Positions 50,323 to 57,935 of a stretch of DNA of 57,935 nucleotides are shown one piece after another (position 1 is the first letter of the stretch; every line of letters begins with the position of its first letter). The stretch is from Patescibacteria group bacterium. Lineage in GTDB: Bacteria > Patescibacteriota > Patescibacteriia > UBA1558 > S5-K13. The translations under genes were made by a program, and so were the position numbers. The stretch covers positions 1-57,935 of the forward strand of contig JAQUXC010000007.1 in assembly GCA_028692545.1 (NCBI GenBank), given 5' to 3'. The notes under the pieces are model-generated. The model made no database searches, was not told the origin of the DNA, and saw only the letters and a program-made list of their open reading frames with translations.

Positions 50323-51123
50323 CTAGAATTTTTTTATTACACTTACAAAATTTAAATTTTGATACTCAACGGATGGATAAACTATAGCTTTTTTAAAAAA
50401 GTCTCCTCTTTCAACTATTACTTCTTTTATTTGCCCTATTACAAGTCCATTTGGAATTTCTTTTTCTAACCCCGCACTGACAACGATATCACCTTCATTT
50501 ATTTGTGTATCAATAGGTATATAATCCATCTCTAAACCATAATCTAAATCTCCTTTTATTATCCCATTTGTTTTATCTTGACCATATATAGTAGATGTAA
50601 TAAGACTATTTTTATCACTTAACAACAAAATATCTGAAAATTCTTTATCTACTTTTATTATAACCCCAACTATTACCCCCTCCTGAAAAACAACTGGCAT
50701 GCCAATATCTATTCCATGTCTAGACCCTCTATTTATAACCAATATATTATTACTTTCTAAATTAAAACCTGAAATCACTTTTGCAACAACAAATTCTTTA
50801 TTAGAATTTTCAAAATAAGAAAGACTCTTTTTCAAAACTTCATTTTCTTCTTCTAATTTCTTAATATAACTTTCATCTATAATATTATTAATATTTTTTA
50901 TACTTAATTCTTCATTTTCTTTCTTAAGACTTTTATAATCATTTATAAAAGCAAAAATATTAACATCTTTACTAGTAGAATACACCTTATTTCTTAACGG
51001 AGAAAAAGCTTTAAAAAATAAATTTTCTAAAGGAGATATAATTCCATAGTAGTGCAAAAGTATAATTACTATACCAACAACAAAAATCCAGAATAAATTT
51101 TTCTTTTTTAATTTTGGAACCAT
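50323..51123 (-). CDS. mreC: Rod-shape determining protein MreC
   Basis: 266 residues. One membrane helix (about 10-26) is followed by a coiled coil (DYKSLKKENEELSIKNINNI, KKLEEENEVLKKSL) and two beta domains with VINRGSRHGIDIGMPVVFQEGVIVG, the MreC signature, and VVSAGLEKEIPNGLVIGQI. It links the cytosolic MreB filament to wall enzymes outside. It lies between mreB and mreD. Confidence 0.95.
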   Translation of the reverse strand: MVPKLKKKNLFWIFVVGIVIILLHYYGIISPLENLFFKAFSPLRNKVYSTSKDVNIFAFINDYKSLKKENEELSIKNINNIIDESYIKKLEEENEVLKKSLSYFENSNKEFVVAKVISGFNLESNNILVINRGSRHGIDIGMPVVFQEGVIVGVIIKVDKEFSDILLLSDKNSLITSTIYGQDKTNGIIKGDLDYGLEMDYIPIDTQINEGDIVVSAGLEKEIPNGLVIGQIKEVIVERGDFFKKAIVYPSVEYQNLNFVSVIKKF

Positions 51124-51140
51124 AAAATAAATTTAATTCT

Positions 51141-52193
51141 TTATCTATATGATTTATCAACTGTCGGAGGAAGTAATAATTCTTTCAAATTATCAAAATC
51201 CTCTAAAACCATACCAATACCTCTTACAACAGTTGTAAGGGAATCATCTGCTATAGTTACAGGAATTTTAGTTTCTTCGTATATAAGTTTATCTAATCCT
51301 CTAAGAGCTGCTCCTCCACCTGATATTACCATTCCCCTTTGATATAAATCAGATACTAACTCTGGTGGAGTTTGTTCTACAACATCCTTTACTGCACTTA
51401 TTATAATATCTACAGATCTCTTTATTGCATCTCTTATTTCATCACTTTTTACAATTATCTCTCTTGGTAAACCATTTAATAAATTTCTACCTCTGCATTT
51501 TGTTCTTAAGGATTTTTCAAGTGTAAGTACATTTCCAACCTTTATTTTTGCAGTTTCTGCAGATCTATCCCCTAAAAATATATTATACTTTTCTCTTATA
51601 TAATCTATAATATCATTATCCAATTTTTCTCCTGCGATTTTTAAAGATTTTGATGTAACTATGCCACCAAGTGATATAACTGCTATTTCTGTTTTTCCTC
51701 CACCAATTTCTATAATCATATTTCCATTTGGTTCTTGTATTGGTAAACGACTACCGATAGCAGCTGCCATTGGTTGTTCTATAAGAAAAACTTCTCTTGC
51801 TCCAGCACTTATTGCTACATCCTCTACTGCCTTTCTTTCAACTTCTGTAATATCAAGTGGTATACCTATTATAATTCTAGGTCTTGGCACAAGAGAAAAA
51901 GATTCTTTGTGAACTTTTTCAATAAAATATCTCATCATTTTTTCTGTAACTTCAAAATCAGAAATTATACCGCTTCTAAGTGGTTGTACGGCCAAAATAT
52001 GAGGTGGAGTTTTGCCCAACATTCTTCTTGCATCTTCTCCTACTGACAATATCTGATCTGTTCTTGTATTTATAGCTACAACAGAGGGTTCATTTATTAT
52101 AATTCCCTTATCTTTTACATAAACCAAAGTATTTGATGTACCCAAATCAACCGCTATATCTTTTGAAAATTTTCCAAAAAAATTCTTCAACAT
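51141..52193 (-). CDS. mreB: Rod-shape actin MreB
   Basis: A 350-residue actin homologue with the closest MreB features: FSKDIAVDLGTSNTLVYVKDKGIIINEPSVVA at the N-terminus (recognised by AVDLGTSNTLVY), phosphate 2 EIGGGKTEIAVISLGG, and GMVISGGGAALRGLD. It lies directly upstream of mreC, mreD and mrdA, the classical order, so this is the main MreB and the copy at 46310 the extra one. Confidence 0.96.
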   Translation of the reverse strand: MLKNFFGKFSKDIAVDLGTSNTLVYVKDKGIIINEPSVVAINTRTDQILSVGEDARRMLGKTPPHILAVQPLRSGIISDFEVTEKMMRYFIEKVHKESFSLVPRPRIIIGIPLDITEVERKAVEDVAISAGAREVFLIEQPMAAAIGSRLPIQEPNGNMIIEIGGGKTEIAVISLGGIVTSKSLKIAGEKLDNDIIDYIREKYNIFLGDRSAETAKIKVGNVLTLEKSLRTKCRGRNLLNGLPREIIVKSDEIRDAIKRSVDIIISAVKDVVEQTPPELVSDLYQRGMVISGGGAALRGLDKLIYEETKIPVTIADDSLTTVVRGIGMVLEDFDNLKELLLPPTVDKSYR

Positions 52194-52213
52194 TTATTTT
52201 TATTCCCTACTCA

Positions 52214-53452
52214 CTAACAAGCAGGTTTGTTTAAAAAATTTATTAATTCTTCTATCGTTAAAATCTTTAACTCTTTTGTTCCCCTAACTTTTAATTCCAA
52301 TTTGTCTTCTAATTTATCACTAAGAATTACTTGATAAGGAATACCTATTAGATCAGAATCCTTGAATTTAACACCAGCACTTATCTCTCGGTTATCATAT
52401 AGTACTTCAAAATTTGCCTTTTGTAAAACCAAATATTCATCACTTTTCATATTTTTTCTAAGATCTAAAATATGTATATAATATGGTGCAATAGCCTTTG
52501 GCCAAATAAGTCCATCTTTATCATTGTGAATTTCAGCAACAGTCCCCATTACTCTACCAGGCCCTATTCCATAGCTCCCCATAAATACCAACTTCTGCTT
52601 CCCATTTTCATCTGTAAATTTGAGTCCTAATGGATCTGAGAATCTAGTTCCTAATGTAAAAATATTTCCAACTTCAACCGCTTTTTCTTCTACTAAATCT
52701 TTTTTATTTAATCTCAAATTATTCAAAACTTCATCATTATAAACTTCTTTATTTATTGCTATTTTTTTGTTCTTATCAACATATATAGTATCTTCTCCAG
52801 AGTTAGTAAGAGTTTGAAACTCATGTGAATATTTACTAAACACACCACCTGACGCAAATGTTAAAAATGTTTTGTCGCCTAATCCACATCTATCAAATAT
52901 TTTCATATAAGCAATTTTGGACTTTTCATAAAAATCATTGTGCTCTTTTTCGTCTTTTGAAAAAGAATATAAATCTTTCATAAGAAATTCACGACAACGC
53001 ATAATACCACTTTTTGATCTCATTTCGTTTCTAAATTTGACCTGTATTTGATATGCATATTTTGGAAGATCTTTATAAGAATTTATGTAATTTTTCATTA
53101 TATTTGTAAGTGGCTCTTCATGTGTAAAACCAAGTCCTAATTCTGTATCATTTTTAAGTCTTGTTTTAAACCAATTATCTACTTTTTCATCATCCCAACG
53201 ATCTGTTTTCTTCCATAATTCTGAATTCTGCAATGCGGTTAAAAGCAATTCCTGTCCTCCAATAGCATTCATTTCCTCTCTTATAATATTATTTATTTTA
53301 TTCAAGACTCTAAGTCCAAGTGGCAAATAAACATAAACACCTGCCATTTCTTTGTAAATAAAACTAGCTCTTATAAGAAGTTGGGCATTTAAACTTGTTT
53401 CATCTTTTGGAGATTCTTTTAATGTTCTTGTAAATAAATCAGATTGTTTCAT
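52214..53452 (-). CDS. proS: Prolyl-tRNA synthetase, short form without editing domain
   Basis: A class II aminoacyl-tRNA synthetase of 412 residues, versus about 570 in E. coli. Motif 1 (GLRVLNKINNIIREEMNAIGGQE), motif 2 (FRNEMRSKSGIMRCREFLMKDLYSF) and motif 3 (GSYGIGPGRVMGTVAE) are visible by parts. Between motifs 2 and 3 the roughly 180-residue INS editing domain is missing; only about 70 residues remain. The anticodon-binding C-domain is present. It cannot clear Ala-tRNA(Pro) itself, if this reading is right. Confidence 0.95.
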   Translation of the reverse strand: MKQSDLFTRTLKESPKDETSLNAQLLIRASFIYKEMAGVYVYLPLGLRVLNKINNIIREEMNAIGGQELLLTALQNSELWKKTDRWDDEKVDNWFKTRLKNDTELGLGFTHEEPLTNIMKNYINSYKDLPKYAYQIQVKFRNEMRSKSGIMRCREFLMKDLYSFSKDEKEHNDFYEKSKIAYMKIFDRCGLGDKTFLTFASGGVFSKYSHEFQTLTNSGEDTIYVDKNKKIAINKEVYNDEVLNNLRLNKKDLVEEKAVEVGNIFTLGTRFSDPLGLKFTDENGKQKLVFMGSYGIGPGRVMGTVAEIHNDKDGLIWPKAIAPYYIHILDLRKNMKSDEYLVLQKANFEVLYDNREISAGVKFKDSDLIGIPYQVILSDKLEDKLELKVRGTKELKILTIEELINFLNKPAC

Positions 53453-53488
53453 ATATTTTAATTTTATAACTAAAAGTTTTATTGATTA

Positions 53489-53791
53489 TTATTTTTTATT
53501 TTTACTCAAAATGCTTATAATTCTTTCTGCTTCTTTTTCTATTACAACATCATCATAATCACCACTATGAGCCCTTTGACCTTTGTAAGAAACCTTTTTT
53601 TGATCTAAATGCAAACTAAAATTATAAATATTTTCTTTTTCTTTTAAATATAAATGAAGTCTAGGATAATATGATATGCTTGAAAGTCTTTTAATATAAC
53701 TATCTCCATACTTTGGATGTAGTCTATACCCACAATCTCTCAAAACATCGTTTATGTTTTTTGACAATAACACCTTTACTTTGAAATCCAT
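53489..53791 (-). CDS. Small conserved-looking protein, 100 aa, unknown
   Basis: A 100-residue soluble protein: FKVKVLLSKNINDVLRDCGYRLHPKYGDSYIKRL, then LHLYLKE...YNFSLHLDQKKVSYKGQRAHSGDYDD, a beta-strand pair rich in His and Tyr, and a C-terminal helix (KEAERIISILSKNKK); only parts are cited. I know no function. It overlaps nothing and lies one base from the rseP stop and 36 bases from proS, so it is carried in the operon. Confidence 0.7.
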   Translation of the reverse strand: MDFKVKVLLSKNINDVLRDCGYRLHPKYGDSYIKRLSSISYYPRLHLYLKEKENIYNFSLHLDQKKVSYKGQRAHSGDYDDVVIEKEAERIISILSKNKK

Positions 53792-53792
53792 A

Positions 53793-54878
53793 TTATTTTG
53801 TAAAAAAGAATTTTATTATATCTTTGTATGTTACTAAAACTATAAGCATCATAAGAAGACTAAACCCAATATTATGAATAATATTCTCAATTCTTTCATT
53901 TACTTTCTTAGCTCTAATTTTTTCTATAAACAAGAATAATAACCTACCACCATCAAGAGCTGGAAATGGAAGTGCATTTAAAACTCCTAGGTTCAAAGAC
54001 AAAAGAGCCATAAATTGCAAAATGTATATAAATCCTCTATCCACTGCTTTCCCAGTAAATACCGCTACTCCAACTGGGCCAGAAATATCTCCTGAACCCT
54101 TACCTTGAAATACTCCTTTTATTACATTATAAAGTGCATCAAATATAGCATATGTTACAGATGCGGTGGTTTTTAAACCTTCAATTGGAGCTTTATACCA
54201 CTTATATGAGACCACAGCGCTATCTACAATACCAAATCCCAAAACTTTTTCATCTTGAGAATAATCCGGAATAAGACTTGCACTTGATTTGATATTTAAA
54301 TTATCTTTTCCTCTTAAAACCTCAAAATCGAAATTATTATCTATATTTTCTTTCAAATAATATTGTAAATCTGATGATTTATTAAATACACTTCCATCAA
54401 CAGATATTATATAATCTCCAAGCTCAAAACCACTTTTATAAGCCTCTGAATCTGGATAAATGTACATTACTTGTACCTTTTCATCTCTTATATTTGCGCC
54501 TTTTATCTCAGTTGAATCAATAATAGTGGGTAGTCCTATAAAATATCCTATAGTTATAAGAACAAAAGCAAAAATCCAATTCATAAAAACTCCAGCAAAA
54601 AGTATTATAGCTCTTTTCCATATAGGTTGAGATAAAAAACTATCACTATCATGACTTTCACCAGATTCTCCTTTTATTTTTACAAATCCACCTAGTGGAA
54701 TAGCATTTAAAGAATACAAAATTCCTTTTTTTCTAATTCCAAAAATTCTTGGTGGAAATCCAAATCCAAATTCCTCTACTCCTACGCCTAATTTTATTGC
54801 AGTGTAAAAATGTCCTATTTCATGAACAAAAACAATTATACCCAACACTATTAAAAAAGTAATTATTGATAATAACAT
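53793..54878 (-). CDS. rseP: Site-2 zinc metalloprotease RseP
   Basis: A 361-residue M50B intramembrane protease. HEIGH (19-23) supplies zinc ligands in the first helix, FGFGFPPRIFG and YSLNAIPLGGFVKI follow, one PDZ domain lies at about 130-200 (SEAYKSGFELGDYIISVDG), and the second active-site motif ALDGG is at 307-311 in NALPFPALDGG. It cuts membrane-bound regulators or signal peptides. It precedes the 100-residue gene and proS. Confidence 0.95.
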   Translation of the reverse strand: MLLSIITFLIVLGIIVFVHEIGHFYTAIKLGVGVEEFGFGFPPRIFGIRKKGILYSLNAIPLGGFVKIKGESGESHDSDSFLSQPIWKRAIILFAGVFMNWIFAFVLITIGYFIGLPTIIDSTEIKGANIRDEKVQVMYIYPDSEAYKSGFELGDYIISVDGSVFNKSSDLQYYLKENIDNNFDFEVLRGKDNLNIKSSASLIPDYSQDEKVLGFGIVDSAVVSYKWYKAPIEGLKTTASVTYAIFDALYNVIKGVFQGKGSGDISGPVGVAVFTGKAVDRGFIYILQFMALLSLNLGVLNALPFPALDGGRLLFLFIEKIRAKKVNERIENIIHNIGFSLLMMLIVLVTYKDIIKFFFTK

Positions 54879-54895
54879 TATATTTTATTTTCTTA

Positions 54896-54957
54896 CCCGC
54901 CTATCTTCGACTACGAGAATTGAGCTATCAAACTCAAACTCGAATGAGTAGTTGGGT
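54896..54957. repeat. Imperfect inverted repeat between frr and rseP
   Basis: ACCCGCCTA (from 54896) and TAGTTGGGT (to 54957) are arms of an imperfect inverted repeat with CTACGAGA / TCGAATGAG material inside. It occupies the gap between frr and rseP and may reduce read-through. Confidence 0.4.
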
Positions 54958-54987
54958 TTATTTATTAATTTAGAATAAACAAATAGC

Positions 54988-55542
54988 CTATATTTTCATT
55001 ATTTCTTCTTCTTTTTTCTTTGATATTTCTTCCAATTCTTGAGTTTTCAATTTTACAACTTCATCTAATTCTTTTATATAATTAAATCTATCATCTTCGG
55101 ATATTTCCTTATCTTTTTCTTGTTGTTCTATTTGTTTTTTTATTTTTTCTCTTACTTGTCTTAGACTAACTTTAGCATTTTCTTTTATCTCGTGTAATAA
55201 TTTTACAATATGAATTCTTTTTTCCTCTGTAAGTGCTTGTACTTTTGCTCTTATTGAAGTATCAGATATACTCAAAGATAAATCTAAATTTGCAGATGCA
55301 ATAGCACGTTCTATGTCTTTTAACAAACTCTTATCCCACGGTTCTATTACAAGCATTGTTGTCTCTGGAACAGAAATAGATGCTACTTGTTTTAATGGCG
55401 TTCTTGTTCCATAGCTATCCACAAAAACTCCTTCAAGTAAAAGTGGAGTTGCTCTACCTACTTTTAATTTTTCAATTTCATCTTTGAAATGTGAAATAGC
55501 TTTTTGAAAATCCTCATTGTGAATTTCTATAAATTGTGACAT
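54988..55542 (-). CDS. frr: Ribosome recycling factor
   Basis: A 184-residue three-helix-plus-beta protein that splits ribosomes after termination together with EF-G. SHFKDEIEKLKVGRATPLLLEGV, YGTRTPLKQVASISVPE, EEKRIHIVKLLHEIKENAKVSLRQVR and KIKKQIEQQEKDKEISEDD (parts only) match the family, and the length is normal. The final Lys/Glu helix is complete. Confidence 0.97.
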   Translation of the reverse strand: MSQFIEIHNEDFQKAISHFKDEIEKLKVGRATPLLLEGVFVDSYGTRTPLKQVASISVPETTMLVIEPWDKSLLKDIERAIASANLDLSLSISDTSIRAKVQALTEEKRIHIVKLLHEIKENAKVSLRQVREKIKKQIEQQEKDKEISEDDRFNYIKELDEVVKLKTQELEEISKKKEEEIMKI

Positions 55543-55602
55543 AAATTTTATTTACTCTGTAATCGAGTTTAGCTCGACTAAATGAGATTATTAATTATTA
55601 AT

Positions 55603-56658
55603 TTATTTTTTTATTTCTCTTACTCCAATAAATATAATGTTAGAATCCAATGGACTTATCATCATATCAACAGGTGTTTTTGATGTTTTTAATGATTCAT
55701 TTGTCCATTCATCTCCCCCATCAGAACTCTTATACAAAGCCTTTGCAGTAGTATAATATATTTCTTTTGCATTGTTTGGGTTCATAGCAATAGAATATAT
55801 ATTTATAGCATTAGGTTTTGTAAGTAATTTATATTCTTTCCAACTGACACCTCCGTCAGCTGAATAAAATAATCCATATTTATTTGCATAAAGCAAAGCA
55901 TCATCTTTTGTAAGATCAATTTCTAAATCTCTATATGAATTTATATCCTTATTTTTATCTTTTATAACATCTGAAATATTTAACCAAGTAGCTCCCTCAT
56001 CGCTTGACTTAAAAATACCAGCAGTATTTGTAGCAACATAAATTTTAGATGAATTTTTTGGATTTATAATTATTTTCTTTATAGGATTATTGAACCAATT
56101 AATAGAACTCCATGATTTACCATAGTCAGTACTTTTAAAAAGCCCACCACCACTTGTAGCAAAATAAACTTTATTATTATTAAAATAATCGACTGCAACA
56201 GCATTTATTGTTTGATTTGGTAGACCCTCTACATAAACCTCGTCCCAATTTCTAGCACAATCATCTGATTTATATATTTTATTTACTACAGCTACATACA
56301 ATGTACACTTATCTTTTGGATCAATAGCTATATCATTTATCGCACCTTTTCCAGACAAAGTTTTGAACCACCCATTTCCACTATTAAATGTATACAAAAG
56401 TCCATCTCCAACAGTCCCTAAGTAAATTGCTTTTGGATCTTTTGGGTCAAGTTTTAAAAATGTTACATTTGCCGTTTTGAAAAAAACTTTATCATCACCA
56501 ACAGTAAAAAATTCCGTTTTCTGAGTCCATGTTTTTCCCTTATCAAAACTTACAAAAAATCCAGAATCAATACTCGTTTTTCCATTATTAAAATTTATCA
56601 CACACCCCGTTAAAAAAAGTGGAATCATAAGTAACGCTAGTCTAATTTTTATTTTCAT
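55603..56658 (-). CDS. Lipoprotein with BNR/sortilin-like beta-propeller repeats
   Basis: 351 residues. The signal peptide ends in a lipobox LTGC (Cys19), so it is a lipoprotein fixed to the membrane. Behind it are BNR repeats with S-x-D-x-G-x-x-W: SFDKGKTW, SDDCARNW, STDYGKSW, SSDEGATW, SADGGVSW and SSDGGDEW, spaced roughly 45-60 residues, as in sortilin/Ycf48-type propellers. It probably binds proteins or sugars outside. It follows holB by 36 bases. Whether it acts enzymatically is unknown. Confidence 0.88.
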   Translation of the reverse strand: MKIKIRLALLMIPLFLTGCVINFNNGKTSIDSGFFVSFDKGKTWTQKTEFFTVGDDKVFFKTANVTFLKLDPKDPKAIYLGTVGDGLLYTFNSGNGWFKTLSGKGAINDIAIDPKDKCTLYVAVVNKIYKSDDCARNWDEVYVEGLPNQTINAVAVDYFNNNKVYFATSGGGLFKSTDYGKSWSSINWFNNPIKKIIINPKNSSKIYVATNTAGIFKSSDEGATWLNISDVIKDKNKDINSYRDLEIDLTKDDALLYANKYGLFYSADGGVSWKEYKLLTKPNAINIYSIAMNPNNAKEIYYTTAKALYKSSDGGDEWTNESLKTSKTPVDMMISPLDSNIIFIGVREIKK

Positions 56659-56694
56659 ATTTTTTTATTAAATAACTTTCTTTAGATTATTTAA

Positions 56695-57726
56695 TTAAAT
56701 TAACAATAAATTTTCAAATATAATTTTTGGATTTACATTTTGATAAAGCATTTTTTTGCTATCTATAATTTTTTTATAAAAATCCAATAAATCTATACTA
56801 TCATATTTTGAAGAAATTTTTGAAATAACATCTTCCAAAAATGGATGTATCAAATCTATATTTTCATTTAATTTATATACCATCAAATCCCTAGCAAACC
56901 TAGAATATATGCTTAATAAATTATCAAAATAAATATATTGGTTTGGGTATGTTTTTGACAATTTAATCTGTTCTTCAATAAATTTGAATTTATCATTTAC
57001 AGGGTTGTCTATAATTTCCAAAATGTTTCTCAAATCTTCTTTGTATTTTTCCCAATGCTCCAAATTTTTGGAATAATAAATAGAGATACCAGGAAGTCCT
57101 GCTGAAAACTCAGATAATTCTTTTGCAATATCAGAATTAAGCCCAGAATTTTTCAAATGATCAAAAATTTCATCTTTTGCTACACTGTTGAATATAATAT
57201 GTTCTGCTCTAGATTTTATAGTTGGTAAAATAAAATCTGGATTTTCTGAAATAAATATAACAACAGAATTTTTTGGTGAATCTTCTATAATTTTTAAAAG
57301 TGCATTTGATGCTTCATCACTCAAGTGATCTGCATTGTTTATTATAGCAACTTTGTAAATAGACTTTATTGGAGTTAGGTAAAATTTTTCCTTGAATTCT
57401 CTTATAGAGTCTATTGAGATATTTTTTTTATCATCTTCCAAATCTATTGATATAAAATCTGGATGAATATGTTTTTTTGCCTCTATACAGCTAACACAAA
57501 CTCCGCATGGAAAACATTTATCTTTTTCATCTAAACAATTATATTTCTCGCAAAATATTGATTGCATAAAATAATCTGCCATTGTTTTCTTGCCAATATC
57601 TTTTGGTCCTGAGAAGAGATAAGTACGACAAAAATTCTTATTTGTAATCAAACTCTGTAAATATTCTAATACATTTCTATGACCTAAAATTGGCCAATAA
57701 AATTGTTTCTTACTGACTCTTTCCAT
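56695..57726 (-). CDS. holB: DNA polymerase III clamp-loader subunit delta' (HolB-like)
   Basis: A 343-residue AAA+ clamp-loader protein. P-loop-like GPKDIGKKT (40-48), a zinc-binding cluster with Cys at 71, 74, 77 and 80 (CFPCGVCVSC), Walker-B-like VAIINNADHLSDEASNALLKIIEDSP and sensor FISENPDFILPTIKSRAEH (the SRC-like 'SRA' reading). This order is typical of delta' or DnaX; the shortness and the degenerate P-loop favour delta'. It is the first gene at the right side of the window, just inside the IS. Confidence 0.88.
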   Translation of the reverse strand: MERVSKKQFYWPILGHRNVLEYLQSLITNKNFCRTYLFSGPKDIGKKTMADYFMQSIFCEKYNCLDEKDKCFPCGVCVSCIEAKKHIHPDFISIDLEDDKKNISIDSIREFKEKFYLTPIKSIYKVAIINNADHLSDEASNALLKIIEDSPKNSVVIFISENPDFILPTIKSRAEHIIFNSVAKDEIFDHLKNSGLNSDIAKELSEFSAGLPGISIYYSKNLEHWEKYKEDLRNILEIIDNPVNDKFKFIEEQIKLSKTYPNQYIYFDNLLSIYSRFARDLMVYKLNENIDLIHPFLEDVISKISSKYDSIDLLDFYKKIIDSKKMLYQNVNPKIIFENLLLI

Positions 57727-57768
57727 TACTTAAGAATATCAAATTTGATTACTTTAGGCAATTTAATC

Positions 57769-57799
57769 CCACCCGCCGGGTGCCTCACCCGGCGGGTGG
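57769..57799. repeat. Perfect hairpin of paired ACCCG-C-CGGGT palindromes
   Basis: CCACCCGCCGGGTG (57769-57782), CCT, CACCCGGCGGGTGG (57786-57799): 14-base arms with a 3-base loop. The core matches 32331-32363. It lies between holB and the IS end. Confidence 0.85.
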
Positions 57800-57811
57800 T
57801 ATCTCGTCCTA

Positions 57812-57935
57812 TGTACAGTTAACAGTCAAGGGTTACACTTTCTAAATACTTTTCATGAGGAGTAAGTCCGTTAAGGGTTAAATGTATTCTTTTAAAATTG
57901 TAATAATTTAGCCATTCATAAGGAGTGTTCCAAAT
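57812..57935 (-). mobile_element. Second IS end, inverted relative to the first
   Basis: The exact reverse complement of 4-127. The IS end, read from inside, starts TGTACAGTTAAC. Both transposase fragments point into the window. No matching target-site duplication is visible beside the two ends, as expected for two separate insertions of one IS. Confidence 0.8.
57819..57935 (-). CDS. Transposase C-terminus, second copy, partial
   Basis: The minus-strand copy of the same 38-39-residue transposase end as at 1-120, ending in LESVTLDC at the TAA at 57819-57821. It has no differences from the first copy over the shared bases. Confidence 0.8.
   Translation of the reverse strand: MWNTPYEWLNYYNFKRIHLTLNGLTPHEKYLESVTLDC

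Overview
The window looks like one complete contig (about 58 kb) from a very AT-rich member of the Candidate Phyla Radiation (Patescibacteria). The lineage is inferred from gene content: many short-form proteins, a prolyl-tRNA synthetase without the editing insert, a DUF4012 protein in a glycosyltransferase locus, an exported repeat protein with the C-terminal domain common in these bacteria, and dense minus-strand gene packing. TGA is used as a stop (for example at murJ/lepA, where ATGA overlaps), so the genetic code is standard and not the UGA-glycine code of Gracilibacteria/Absconditabacteria. The sequence alone does not fix a phylum. Both ends of the window carry the same 124-bp end of an insertion sequence in opposite orientation, which probably explains where the assembly stopped.

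Layout: (1) 134-4526 is a tight minus-strand run of ten genes: five Nudix hydrolases of different subfamilies, a GNAT acetyltransferase, an SGNH hydrolase, a nucleoside-deoxyribosyltransferase-like protein and two small unknown proteins. (2) 4684-9153 holds hpf-secA, a divergent PRPP-synthetase-like gene and a 44-residue membrane peptide. (3) 9188-18328 is the iscU-nfu-iscS-mraY-murD-ftsW-murG-murC-murB run, which links Fe-S assembly and peptidoglycan precursor synthesis. (4) 18571-23551 has an HD-domain protein, rpmA, and a frameshifted exported repeat protein bracketed by 22-bp direct repeats. (5) 23560-33868 holds ftsEX, tRNA-Thr(CGT), a parvulin-type isomerase, an FtsB/DivIC-like protein, an SPFH protein, lepA, murJ, an exported orphan and a sixth Nudix gene. 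(6) 33927-46310 is a surface-polysaccharide locus (DUF4012 protein, four GT4 glycosyltransferases, a polyprenyl-phosphate sugar transferase) interrupted by small exported or orphan genes and by rnpB. (7) 46310-57726 is the rod-shape and growth block: mreB2, greA, mrdA, mreD, mreC, mreB1, proS, rseP, frr, a lipoprotein and holB.

The most unusual feature is a split between two kinds of gene. Most genes are AT-rich, run leftward, are packed nearly end to end and have no visible Shine-Dalgarno sequence. Seven scattered genes (PRPP-synthetase-like, 44-aa membrane peptide, SPFH protein, 279-, 106-, 174- and 100-aa orphans) are each stand-alone units with a TTGACA-type promoter, a strong AGGAGG-type ribosome-binding site and, in most cases, a clear hairpin terminator; several are visibly richer in G+C. 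Two share a 16-base leader around the ribosome-binding site. They look like self-contained expression cassettes, either horizontally acquired or under a separate translational regime. The Nudix island is the second strongest candidate for an undescribed system.
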